Shown one piece after another: positions 34,841-44,937 of a stretch of 64,000 bases of DNA (position 1 is its first letter; every line of letters starts with the position of its first letter). The DNA comes from Archivesica marissinica (Eukaryota; Mollusca; Bivalvia; Venerida; Vesicomyidae): positions 51,966,935 to 52,030,934 of the forward strand of contig CM026395.1 in NCBI GenBank assembly GCA_014843695.1. Direction: 5' to 3'. The position numbers and the translations under genes were made by a program. The notes below the pieces were generated by a model. It did not search any database. It saw only the letters and a list, made by a program, of their open reading frames with translations, and was not told the DNA's origin.

Positions 34841-35258
34841 TTATACGCTTTCAACGAGAGTGCTTAATATTATAATCTTGTTTCGAAAATGTTGTAAAGT
34901 AAATAATATTTATACAGTTGATTATTCTAACATTAACAATGAAGAACAATGTAAAAACACAAAAGTTAACCATATTTTGTTCAAAAACAGAATTAGGCCG
35001 AACTCCAAATATATTTAGTTTCGTCACAGCAACCCAGATTTATGGAATAGTTTCCATCTTATTAATGTACATACACTGTACTAATCACTTATATATTGTT
35101 CTTAAAAAATTTAATATCTGTCAGGTCCACCCTCACAAATGCTTAATATTAATGATGCATGTCCAAATTTTGTTCACAATCATTCCAGTGTTCAAATTTA
35201 TCAGATAGAAATGTAGAGCTTTGATGTTAATAGAGTTTTTATATGTTATTTCTTGCAG

Positions 35259-35487
35259 ATTCCCTGGTGATATGGCTTTAATTGATGTACAGCAGGATTT
35301 TTATCGGAAGTGCCATATTATACATAATACAGTTGGCTCAGTTGATGGTCTATTGATCTATGAGTGTGTGATAGCATGGCCAAGAAAATCAAGAGTGGAC
35401 AACACTATTTCAACAGATCAGTTCATGCCTCTGTCAACACCACTTGATTTAAGGACACTAATCTTAGCTGTCATATTTACAGTTTAG
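35259..35487 (+). pseudogene. PIF/Harbinger transposase DDE fragment, right arm
   Basis: The acceptor-like tatttcttgcag at 35247-35258 precedes a frame with FPGDMALIDVQQDFY and NTVGSVDG, matching the region around the first catalytic Asp of Harbinger transposases. The following AWPRKSRVDN block resembles the WPGS-HDS block but is too close, indicating an internal deletion. The left arm shares the deletion, so it predates the palindrome. Confidence 0.65.
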
Positions 35488-35647
35488 AAATCTTGAAAAC
35501 TGATGAAAACTGAGCAACTATCCGGTGATACAAATGCATACTGTTTGGTACTTTTCTTTTATAGACTATTAAGATTTCATTTTGACAAGCGGCACAGTTT
35601 TAAAAATTATGAAAGAAATTTAAGGTTTTCACAAATAAAGCAAACAA

Positions 35648-35672
35648 TTGATATATATATATATATATATGT
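35648..35672. repeat. (TA)n microsatellite at the LINE1 empty site
   Basis: A short run of AT dinucleotides lies between gtatgcc and caattgtttgc. The corresponding site in the left arm received LINE1. Confidence 0.85.
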
Positions 35673-36009
35673 ATGCCAAACAAGCAAAATTAAATGTGCA
35701 TGAAAACACCCTGGTAATTATATGGTATTGAAGCCTGTGTACAAACAAGATTGTCTATCATACTGTGTTCACTACAGATCTTCAATCTATATCTTGTGCA
35801 ACAAATCTTCTTTTACTATGAAATCAGAAATGTTGATGCAACAAAACACGAAAATAGATTCACAGTAAATATAATTTGTTGTATCAGATTGCATAGGGTG
35901 TGACAGACAGACTTTGGTGTGAAAATGTAACTGCTTCAATATACTTCCCACTACACTGTAACAGAAGCTGTAACATTACACAAAGCAATCCGATACAATA
36001 TATATGTTG

Positions 36010-36215
36010 ATATACATAATACATGAATACCTGTGAGTGTTTTACGTTTATTTATCATAGTTACCAGTTGCCCATTTTAGCGACACCTACTGAAGAGATT
36101 AGTTATATTAGATTTGGAGAATAGTGCAATGATGTCTCCTCTGGTTCTTTTATTTGCATTGTGTAAAGCACCGGTACAAGACCTCTGTTTAAATTCTCAT
36201 CTGAAAGACTATGAT
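36010..36215 (-). mobile_element. SINE V body (right arm)
   Basis: This is the reverse complement of 14570-14760: tttatttatcatagttacca, ctcctctggttcttttattt and the cattgtgtaaagcaccggt block. Confidence 0.65.
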
Positions 36216-36512
36216 TTTAGTATGGTATAGCGGGATTTTTCTTTCTTGTTACTACGATATAATTATAAGAGGATATGTGTTTGTTTCAGTGTATGATTGA
36301 ATAATATTTCACCAAATGAACATTGAAAGCATTATTACCAAGTGTGAAGCTAGTCACGAGTGGTATTAATAGCTTTCTATGTTTTTGAGTAAAGTATTAT
36401 TCGATCATTCACTTAACAAACAAATTTTCTTTTTATTTTGGCTGAAAAGTGTTTTTATGATAGAAAATGATGCAACTGTGCCATGGGCTGAATCGTACTT
36501 AGACAACAATAT

Positions 36513-38507
36513 AGAATATACTGAAAACAATAATGTTCCTGGTCTTTTATTCTTTGCCGATTTTGAAAAAGCGTTCGACAGCCTGAACCATAAGTTTATG
36601 CAAACGGTACTAGATATATTTAATTTTGGCCCTTTCCTAAAAGAATGGATCAAACTTTTCTACAATAACCCTTCAAGTTGTGTGTTATATAACGGTTTTT
36701 TGTCAGAGTCATTTAGCATAAAAAGAGGGGTTAGACAAGGTTGTCCTTTATCACCGTATATTTTTATATTAGCTATCGAGTTACTATCCATTGCAATACG
36801 TAATAATAATGATGTGAAAGGTATATCAATGTCCGACAAAGAAGTGAAAAATAGTATGTTTGCAGACGATGCCACTATTATTTTAGATGGCTCTAAGAAG
36901 AGCTATTCAGAAATGTTACAAATGTTTGATGACTTTGCATGTATTTCAGGCCTAAAACTTAATTATGATAAATGTTCAGTTCTCAGAATAGGGTCTATTA
37001 GGAATCAGCATGATCTTATTTACTGTAGAAAGAAGAATGAAAAAATACAATGGACTCCAGAAAGTGCTAAAACGTTGGGTATCATTTTCCATGCAAAACC
37101 AAAACAAATACTTCATTTAAACTATGAACAACGAATACATCAATTCCATACCGATATAAAAAGATGGAAAGCTAGAAGACTAACTACAATAGGTAATATC
37201 TCAGTGTATAAATCATTAATATTACCAAAATTAACATACTTATTCTCTGTCCTCCCAAACCCATCTGATGAAACTTTAAACATGTTAACTCAAAACAGCT
37301 ACGAATTTATATGGAACTCAAAAAGAGATAAAGTAAAACGTAACGTTGTAATACAAGACTTTAAATAAGGAGGGTTAAACATGATTGATATCAAGTTATT
37401 TCTAAACTCCACAAACCAATCAAAAGAATAATCAATGTGTCGAATAAAGGTGCATGGAAATTTATAATAAATAAACAGCTACAAAAAATAGGCGGATGGC
37501 TTTTATTTCGAAGTAATATAACAACAAGAGACACAATGAAATTAAAAATTACAAGTACATTTTTAAAAGAAATTTTGATAGCATGGAGCAAAATCAACTA
37601 TGACAAAGACCCCCAACACATACAAACGCAGATACTTTGGAATAACTCACATATAAAAAATAATAACGATACTATGGTATTCCCTCATTGGATCAACAAA
37701 AACATAATTTATGTCAAAGTCATCTATAACATGGATACCAAAACATTTAAAACTCTAAAAGATTTAAATACGGAATATCAAATATCTAACACTGAATTCC
37801 TCAATTATTATAAATTAATAGCATCAATTCCCAAAGAATGGATAAGGAAGCTGGAGAGTGTTGGTGACTTTGATACTCCTACTGACAAGATAAATGCATA
37901 TGAAATCTTAGATAAGACAAATACAAGCTATATGAATAAAAAACTTACTGAAATACAAAAAATGAAAAACTTACAAGATAAGACAAAATCACAAATAAAA
38001 TGGGAACTGATTTTCCCGCAAAAACAGTTCAGTTGGAAAGATATATATACTAAGGCTTTTGAAATTTGCAAGGATAATATTCTTCAAAACTTTCAGTACA
38101 ACTTCCTACATAGAAATATAGCAACTAACAAATTTTTATTCAAATGTAATTTAATTGAATCTAGCTTGTGTGATTTTTGTAGTATGGAAATAGAAAGTAT
38201 AGATCACCTGTTCTGGAACAGCACAAGATCGCAATGTTTTTGGAATGAATTATTTAAATGGATGGAGGATATTGATATTGATATAAATCAAGACAAATTC
38301 GATGTATATTTTCATACTAACAATAAAACAGTATCGTACATTTTATTATTTGCAAAATATTTTATACATACCTGCAAACAGAATAAGTTGTTACCTAACA
38401 TAATGATTTTTAAGCAAAAAGTAATTGCAAGAATTAAATTAGAAAAATATACAGCATTTCGAAACGATGAAATAGAAAAATTCAATAAGGATTGGAGTAA
38501 TTTTTAA
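36513..38507 (+). pseudogene. LINE3 reverse transcriptase and C-terminal region
   Basis: The frame 36513-37368 has FADFEKAFDSLNH, GVRQGCPLSPYIF and FADD (about 37 codons apart), and ends at a TAA inside QDFK*GGLN. A second frame, 37437-38507, supplies the C-terminal region with a CDFC...H...W zinc-knuckle-like block at about 38170-38220. A frameshift near 37400 separates them. The apparent start at 36379 lies in Harbinger arm DNA, so the first 45 residues of that open frame are not LINE protein. The element lacks its endonuclease and ORF1. Confidence 0.8.
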
Positions 38508-38822
38508 TCAATATATATAACAAGCCGAAGTAGATCTCTCTTCTTCTTTTTTTTCTCTCTCTTGCGATATTTAGACAAGACTATTATTTTTCTATTTTTT
38601 GTGTTAATTTTTCTCTGTTTTTTCACATGCTTTGTCTAAACATAACATTCTTATATATTGAATTATGTAATGTATTGTATACATATGTAAATGTAACTGT
38701 TTTGTACAAATTTCATTACTATGTTCTTTGTAAGGTACAAGTGGGATGGCCTCGACCCGCTTGCTACCTACGACGAGGAAAATAAACGGACCTTAAACGT
38801 GGCTCAAAAAAAAAAAAAAAAA
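36513..38822 (+). mobile_element. 5'-truncated poly-A LINE (LINE3)
   Basis: Absent from the left arm, where gacaacaatatgtgac is continuous (reverse complement of about 14228-14243). The insert starts inside the RT domain and ends with a poly-A run of about 19. It is flanked by aatat on both sides (36508-36512 and about 38823-38827), though the poly-A makes the duplication ambiguous. Poly-A tail and RT sequence suit the L1/Tx1 group. Confidence 0.85.
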
Positions 38823-39436
38823 AATATGTGACATAATAAATGACTTTGCTCGAGTCCTTAAACGTACGTGCTGCCAACATTTCAACAAACACATTCTTTG
38901 TACCACAAATACAAAGCATTGTTACTTTTAGCATCCTACTTAAACCTTTTCATTATGTATGTTGTTGTCTGTTATATGTGTTTTATGGTTTGCAATACAT
39001 ATTGTTTAAACCAATTCATCTTGGCAATTCTATGATAATTCTATTCCATATATGCGAGGATTAAAAACTGCATTACCCATATTATCAGTAATGTTACAAG
39101 TGTCAATATGTATCTCTATATGTATTATAAAATTATATTGGGGTATATTTGCAGTGACATTATAAATAATGAAATTTAGAATAGTTCCGTTGTTTTATTT
39201 CTACTTCCTAACATCCATGGTTGTGCTGGTTATAATTAGTTTCAATATAACTTACCGACCAAGTTACTTGACAACATTTTGGTAGTTAAAGCGACCATTT
39301 ATCATCGTCTTTGATCTATTGTCTTTTTGAGCTTAATTATCGTCGCTACCGGTTGCCCATATGAGCTACGCCTCTTGAAGAGATTAGTCATTTTAGATTT
39401 TTGAGGATATTGCAGTGATAGAGACAGAGACGGAGT

Positions 39437-39700
39437 ATGTGGTCGATTGGTTAATGTTGTTGACTTCGAATCACTTGCCTATCACAGCTGATGTTTAGAC
39501 TCTCACCAGGGGTGTCGGATTATTTCGTGCAAGGAAACTATTCGTAATGTTTGTGGTTCTACCCAGGCAGGTGACCTTTCACACTTGACATACTGTATGG
39601 AGGGGCGCCCGGGATCTTCCTCCACCAATAATAGCTGGAAAGTCACCATATTACTTGAGTTGTTGGTGATACATTAAACCCCAAAAACAAACAGAGACCC
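39437..39700 (+). mobile_element. SINE A with a tRNA-Ser/Leu-like head
   Basis: The head (tggtcgattggttaatg, then gacttcgaatcacttgcc) is followed by the full body: cagctgatgtttagactctc, ggttctacccaggcaggtg, the satellite-source segment ccaccaataatagctgg at about 39622, and the tail aaaccccaaaaacaaacaga. A SINE V tail fragment abuts it at 39340-39430 (minus). Confidence 0.7.
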
Positions 39701-40740
39701 ATGCCAGAGTATTATCTGGTTTTTTTACGTGAACGGTGTTATTCACGGACTTAAAGACTGATGATCGAACCTTGGATCTACAGACCAATATGTTCACCAC
39801 TGAATTATTGACCCCTCTGTATTTGATCCATTAATCTCATCACACAGATATATACGACTAATGTATGACCAGTCTATGACAGCTTGTACATTTGTATATT
39901 ATATATGCTAGAATCGCCGTTATAAAAAGACATGCTTATACAAAAGTGTGTATTAATGAATGGAGTCTATTCAGTATTTACATCACTAGATATTGTGGTA
40001 ACATGTAAATACCGTAGGCCCTATTCAATTGCCTCAACATTATTTACAGACACAAATCTGGAACATACCCTTGAAAATGAAATAATATTTAACAACATAA
40101 TCCTATTAGCAAAGACGTTTTGGGGTGGGAGCACTGTTTTGCATTTACGCAAAAACGATGTATAAGTTATTTAAAGTATAATAAAAAGTCTGAAATGTTT
40201 AACAATTCAATATATGAAAACAACGTATCAGATTTAAAATATTGTTGCACGATGGAATCATACCAGTTATACTGAAATAGATTATACATTCACAGTAACA
40301 CGGAAGATTTAGTGGGGCCGTGTTTTCCTTTCCAATACCGGCGTGTTAAAAAATCTCTTCTACGGATTTGACCAACTACGTCATATTGGATTTAATATAT
40401 ATTGCATGTCTGGAGAGGCCTGCGCGTAAGGTTTAATTCGATATAAGAAATATTAACATATTCCAAGAAATAAAGAAGTTATGAATAATATATACAGGGG
40501 CGCCGTGTTTTAAACATGTCCGATGTTGACATTTGCGCGGGAAGATGTGTGCACCGGAAGTTTACATTTCGGACTGTGTCACTGTTTTTAAGGTCGTACG
40601 ACGAAAGAAAATCTTAGCTGCGACCGAAGACTTACGACCGTGTTGATAAAACGGTCGTACGATTGTCGCAGGAAACGTCGCAAGTAGCGGTCTTAAAGAT
40701 AAGACCGACTTGCGACCGAAGTTGTTGATAAAAAGGGGCC

Positions 40741-42737
40741 CCGATGTTTAGACTCTCACCGGGGGTGTCGGATTATTTCGTGCAAGGAAACTATTCGGAA
40801 TGTTTGTGGTTCTACCCAGGCAAGTAACCTTTCACACTTGACATACTGCATGGAGGGGCGCCCAGGATCTTCCTCCACCAATAATAGCTGGAAAGTCACC
40901 ATATTAATTGAGCTGTTGGTGATACATTAAACCCCAAAAACAAACAGAGACCCATGCCAGAGTATTATCTGGTTTTTTACGTGAACGGTGTTATTCACGG
41001 ACTTAAAGACTGATGATCGAACCTTGGATCTACAGACCAATGTGTTCACCACTGAACTATTGACCCGTCTGTATTTGATCTATTAATCTCATCACACAGA
41101 TATATACGACTAATGTATGACCAGTCTTATGACAGCTTGTACATTTGTATATTATATATGCTAGAATCACCGTTATAAAAAGGCATGCTGATACAAAAGT
41201 GTGTATTAATGAATGGAGTCTATTCAGTATTTACATCACTAGATATTGTGGTAACATGTAAATACCGTAGGCCCTATTCAATTGCCTCAACATTATTTAC
41301 AGACACAAATCTGGAACATACCCTTGAAAATGAAATAATATTTAACAACATATTAATATCCTATTAGCAAAGAAGTTTTGGGGTGGGAGCACTGTTTTGC
41401 ATTTACGCAAAAACGATGTATAAGTTATTTAAAGTTTAATTCGATATAAGAAATATTAACATAATCTAAGAAATAAAGAAGTTATGAATAATATATACAG
41501 GGGCGCCGTGTTTTAAACATGTCCGATGTTGACATTTGCGCGCGAAGATGTGTGCACCGGAAGTTTACATTTCGGACTGTGTCACTGTTTTTAAGGTCGT
41601 ACGACGAAAGAAAATCTTAGCTGCGACCGAAGACTTACGACCGTGTTGATAAAACGGTCGTACGATTGTCGCAGGAAACGTCGCAAGTAGCGGTCTTAAG
41701 ATAAGACCGACTTGCGACCGAAGTTGTTGATAAAACGGGGCCCCGATGTTTAGACTCTCACCAGGGGTGTCGGATTATTTCGTGCAAGGAAACTATTCGG
41801 AATGTTTGTGGTTCTACCCAGGCAAGTAACCTTTCACACTTGACATACTGTATGGAGGGGCGCCCAGGATCTTCCTCCACCAATAATAGCTGGAAAGTCA
41901 CCATATTAATTGAGCTGTTGGTGATACATTAAACCCCAAAAACAAACAGAGACCCATGCCAGAGTATTATCTGGTTTTTTAACGTGAACGGTGTTATTCA
42001 CGGACTTAAAGACTGATGATCGAACCTTGGATCTACAGACCAATGTGTTCACCACTGAACTATTGACCCGTCTGTATTTGATCTATTAATCTCATCACAC
42101 AGATATATACGACTAATGTATGACCAGTCTTATGACAGCTTGTACATGTGTATATTATATATGCTAGAATCACCGTTATAAAAAGGCATGCTGATACAAA
42201 AGTGTGTATTAATGAATGGAGACTATTCAGTATTTACATCACTAGATATTGTGGTAACATGTAAATACCGTAGGCCCTATTCAATTGCCTCAACATTATT
42301 TACAGACACAAATCTGGAACATACCCTTGAAAATGAAATAATATTTAACAACATATTAATATCCTATTAGCAAAGAAGTTTTGGAGTGGGAGCACTGTTT
42401 TGCATTTACGCAAAAACGATGTATAAGTTATTTAAAGTTTAATTCGATATAAGAAATATTAACATAATCTAAGAAATAAAGAAGTTATGAATAATATATA
42501 CAGGGGCGCCGTGTTTTAAACATGTCCGATGTTGACATTTGCGCGCGAAGATGTGTGCACCGGAAGTTTACATTTCGGACTGTGTCACTGTTTTTAAGGT
42601 CGTACGACGAAAGAAAATCTTAGCTGCGACCGAAGACTTACGACCGTGTTGATAAAACGATTGTCGCAGGAAACGTCGCAAGTAGCGGTCTTAAGATAAG
42701 ACCGACTTGCGACCGACGTTGTTGATAAAACGGGGTC
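40741..42737 (+). repeat. Two 1.0-kb tandem units: SINE A body to Harbinger 3' end
   Basis: Each unit begins atgtttagactctcacc and ends gttgataaaacgggg. Unit boundaries are at 40741-41742 (1002 bp) and 41743-42737 (995 bp). The related block at 39490-40740 is about 250 bp longer. Both tandem units share the same internal deletion (tatttaaagtttaattcg junction), so they duplicated after it arose. The second unit ends ggggtc, like the outer left end at 11452; the other two end ggggcc. Confidence 0.85.
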
Positions 42738-42776
42738 CTGAAGCGTACGCCCTACGACTGCGCTATCACGACTTCC
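42738..42776 (-). mobile_element. 5' head of the SINE B split by the 31-kb insertion
   Basis: CTG followed by aagcgtacgccc and tgcgctatcacgacttcc matches the SINE B head at 10955-10987. It continues the SINE that stops at 11451. The SINE's own target duplication, gcgtaatta, follows at 42777-42785 and differs by one base from gcgcaatta at 11325-11333. Confidence 0.85.
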
Positions 42777-42785
42777 GCGTAATTA

Positions 42786-43019
42786 AAGGCATGCATCGTT
42801 TTAAGTAATGCATATCGCCTGTTAATATACTGAAAGGATAAAGAAACGCAGGGTAAACATTTGAGGTGATTTAAAGTAATGTGTTTTATGTAATATACAA
42901 TATTTTTATATGAGCATAAAAAACAATCTTTAATCAACAAAATACCAACATTTCATTAGATTTTGGATTATAATTCATTAGTAATTGTAACACATTTGAC
43001 GGTAACGGTAAAGTGAAAT
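42786..43019. other. Intergenic sequence, no gene seen
   Basis: This is AT-rich sequence with no coding frame or recognisable repeat. Confidence 0.5.
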
Positions 43020-43937
43020 CGATTAACTCGGTCAGTATCTCGTATGCCCCCCTCGCGCATCTGACACAGCCCTGATTCTCCTGTGCATGGAGTTCATAAG
43101 TGCATTTATCCTTCTCATGGGGATATTGTCCCACTCTTGCAAGAAGGCAGTCCTTAGTTGGTCGAGAGTAACGGGGATATTCCGACGCCCCCTTACCACC
43201 TTGTCAAGTTCGTCCCACAGATGTTCGATTGGGAACATATCTGGACTGTATGGCGGCCAGTCGAGTGGGTTAATGTTATGCTGGAAAATTAGGTGACGCT
43301 GTTGCACAATTGGAACTACGACCGGGCGGAGGATTTCATCCCCATATCTTACGGCGTTTAAATTCCCGGCTACCACAATCAACGATGACTTTACCCCGTG
43401 AGATATACCTCCCCAGACCATAACCGAGCCACCCCCAAACCTATCCCTCTCAAGAACGCAAGCGTCGGTGAAGCGTTCCCCACGACGTCGGTATACACGA
43501 CATCGACCGTGTGGACGAAAGAGTGAACAAGGACTCGTCTGTAAAAAAGACCCGTCTCCATTGCCTCATTGGAAATCGTCTGGGAGCAAGTGCCACCAAC
43601 CAAGCCATACGACACGCGCGACGTGCATGCGTGAGAGGCAGACCAACGTATGGACGTGCTCGCACACAACCTCGCACAATCGATTCCTTACAGTTTTTGG
43701 GGTGAATGTGGCGATTATGATTGCATACCGTATTAACAGCGGTTTCAGTGGCAGTAACGTGGCGATTACGCAGGTGGGCATGACGAATAGCCCTGACTTG
43801 ACGTCGCGACGTTACGCTCTGACGTCCCGATCGCGGTCGGTCGGCAACCCTTCCGGTATCTCTAAGACGACGGACAAGACGTTCTATGGTAGAAACATTC
43901 ACACCGAACTGCGTAGCAACCTGTTGTTGCCTTTGAC
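43020..43937 (-). pseudogene. Tc1-like transposase remnant, cut by an assembly gap
   Basis: On the minus strand from the gap edge: a helix-turn-helix region (VATQFGVNVSTIERLVRRL), a second DNA-binding region with RPRSGRQ, then FFTDES with the first catalytic Asp, SVMVWGGIS, and YSPDMFPIEHLWDEL with the third catalytic residue. A frameshift lies near 43520. A deletion near 43280 fuses the FQHDNARPH-type motif to NINPLDWPP, so the second catalytic Asp is missing and the enzyme cannot be active. The element's far end lies in the gap. Confidence 0.9.
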
Positions 43938-44937
43938 NNNNNNNNNNNNNNNNNNNNNNNNNNNNNNNNNNNNNNNNNNNNNNNNNNNNNNNNNNNNNNN
44001 NNNNNNNNNNNNNNNNNNNNNNNNNNNNNNNNNNNNNNNNNNNNNNNNNNNNNNNNNNNNNNNNNNNNNNNNNNNNNNNNNNNNNNNNNNNNNNNNNNNN
44101 NNNNNNNNNNNNNNNNNNNNNNNNNNNNNNNNNNNNNNNNNNNNNNNNNNNNNNNNNNNNNNNNNNNNNNNNNNNNNNNNNNNNNNNNNNNNNNNNNNNN
44201 NNNNNNNNNNNNNNNNNNNNNNNNNNNNNNNNNNNNNNNNNNNNNNNNNNNNNNNNNNNNNNNNNNNNNNNNNNNNNNNNNNNNNNNNNNNNNNNNNNNN
44301 NNNNNNNNNNNNNNNNNNNNNNNNNNNNNNNNNNNNNNNNNNNNNNNNNNNNNNNNNNNNNNNNNNNNNNNNNNNNNNNNNNNNNNNNNNNNNNNNNNNN
44401 NNNNNNNNNNNNNNNNNNNNNNNNNNNNNNNNNNNNNNNNNNNNNNNNNNNNNNNNNNNNNNNNNNNNNNNNNNNNNNNNNNNNNNNNNNNNNNNNNNNN
44501 NNNNNNNNNNNNNNNNNNNNNNNNNNNNNNNNNNNNNNNNNNNNNNNNNNNNNNNNNNNNNNNNNNNNNNNNNNNNNNNNNNNNNNNNNNNNNNNNNNNN
44601 NNNNNNNNNNNNNNNNNNNNNNNNNNNNNNNNNNNNNNNNNNNNNNNNNNNNNNNNNNNNNNNNNNNNNNNNNNNNNNNNNNNNNNNNNNNNNNNNNNNN
44701 NNNNNNNNNNNNNNNNNNNNNNNNNNNNNNNNNNNNNNNNNNNNNNNNNNNNNNNNNNNNNNNNNNNNNNNNNNNNNNNNNNNNNNNNNNNNNNNNNNNN
44801 NNNNNNNNNNNNNNNNNNNNNNNNNNNNNNNNNNNNNNNNNNNNNNNNNNNNNNNNNNNNNNNNNNNNNNNNNNNNNNNNNNNNNNNNNNNNNNNNNNNN
44901 NNNNNNNNNNNNNNNNNNNNNNNNNNNNNNNNNNNNN
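43938..44937. other. Assembly gap, exactly 1000 N
   Basis: A second run of exactly 1000 N, between the Tc1-like remnant and the 47-bp satellite. It is probably a placeholder of unknown true size. Confidence 0.95.

Larger units (their letters stand above)
33217..40740 (+). mobile_element. Inner Harbinger copy nested in a SINE A of the outer copy
   Basis: The 5' end GGCCCCGTTTTATC follows CTG at 33214-33216 inside a SINE A (cacagctg). The 3' end GATAAAAAGGGGCC at 40740 is followed by CCG and then the expected SINE A continuation atgtttagactctc. This is a CTG target duplication with one substitution. Length is 7.5 kb including LINE3. It holds an N-terminal exon, SINEs C, D, E, V and A, a DDE exon fragment and LINE3. 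SINE cargo and transposase deletion are shared with the left monomer, so both descend from one non-autonomous, SINE-loaded master. Confidence 0.7.
11452..42737. mobile_element. 31.3-kb palindromic PIF/Harbinger composite
   Basis: The two ends are perfect inverted repeats for more than 60 bp, starting GACCCCGTTTTATCAACAAC. They are flanked by CTG at 11449-11451 and 42738-42740; CWG is one of the two 3-bp target types known for PIF/Harbinger. The outer SINE B is rejoined exactly if this block is removed. Inside, a minus-strand monomer (11452-31884) faces a plus-strand monomer (31888-42737). The shared arm sequence is about 5 kb net once later insertions are subtracted. Both arms contain Harbinger transposase fragments. 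Either the whole palindrome inserted as one unit, or a palindrome formed and grew in place. Confidence 0.8.
31888..42737 (+). mobile_element. Right (outer) Harbinger monomer
   Basis: It starts GGCCCCGTTTTATCAACGG at 31888, just after CAG, and ends at the 3' terminal repeat at 42737. Between 31888 and 33216 it has the N-terminal exon, a SINE V fragment, a stretch equivalent to 39020-39480, and the head of a SINE A. The SINE A is then split by the inner Harbinger copy. Compared with the inner copy it lacks the SINE C/D/E and DDE region, so it is internally deleted. Its 3' kilobase is present twice in tandem (40741-41742 and 41743-42737). Confidence 0.65.

Noticed and set aside
36379..36512. N-terminal 45 residues of the open frame containing the LINE3 reverse transcriptase
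   Set aside because: This DNA is Harbinger arm sequence also present at 14235-14370; the open frame runs by chance across the insertion junction.
12024..42370. Recurrent small ORF of 60-85 codons (MLIQKCVLMNG type) at 12024, 39932, 41185 and 42188
   Set aside because: It recurs because the Harbinger 3' region is duplicated. It is frameshifted to 60 codons in two copies, has no recognisable domain, and is not conserved beyond the duplicated DNA.
11452..42737. Hairpin-read or assembly artefact as the cause of the inverted duplication
   Set aside because: The arms differ by many substitutions, indels and five arm-specific insertions, and the outer SINE with its duplications supports real junctions. 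Long reads should still confirm it.
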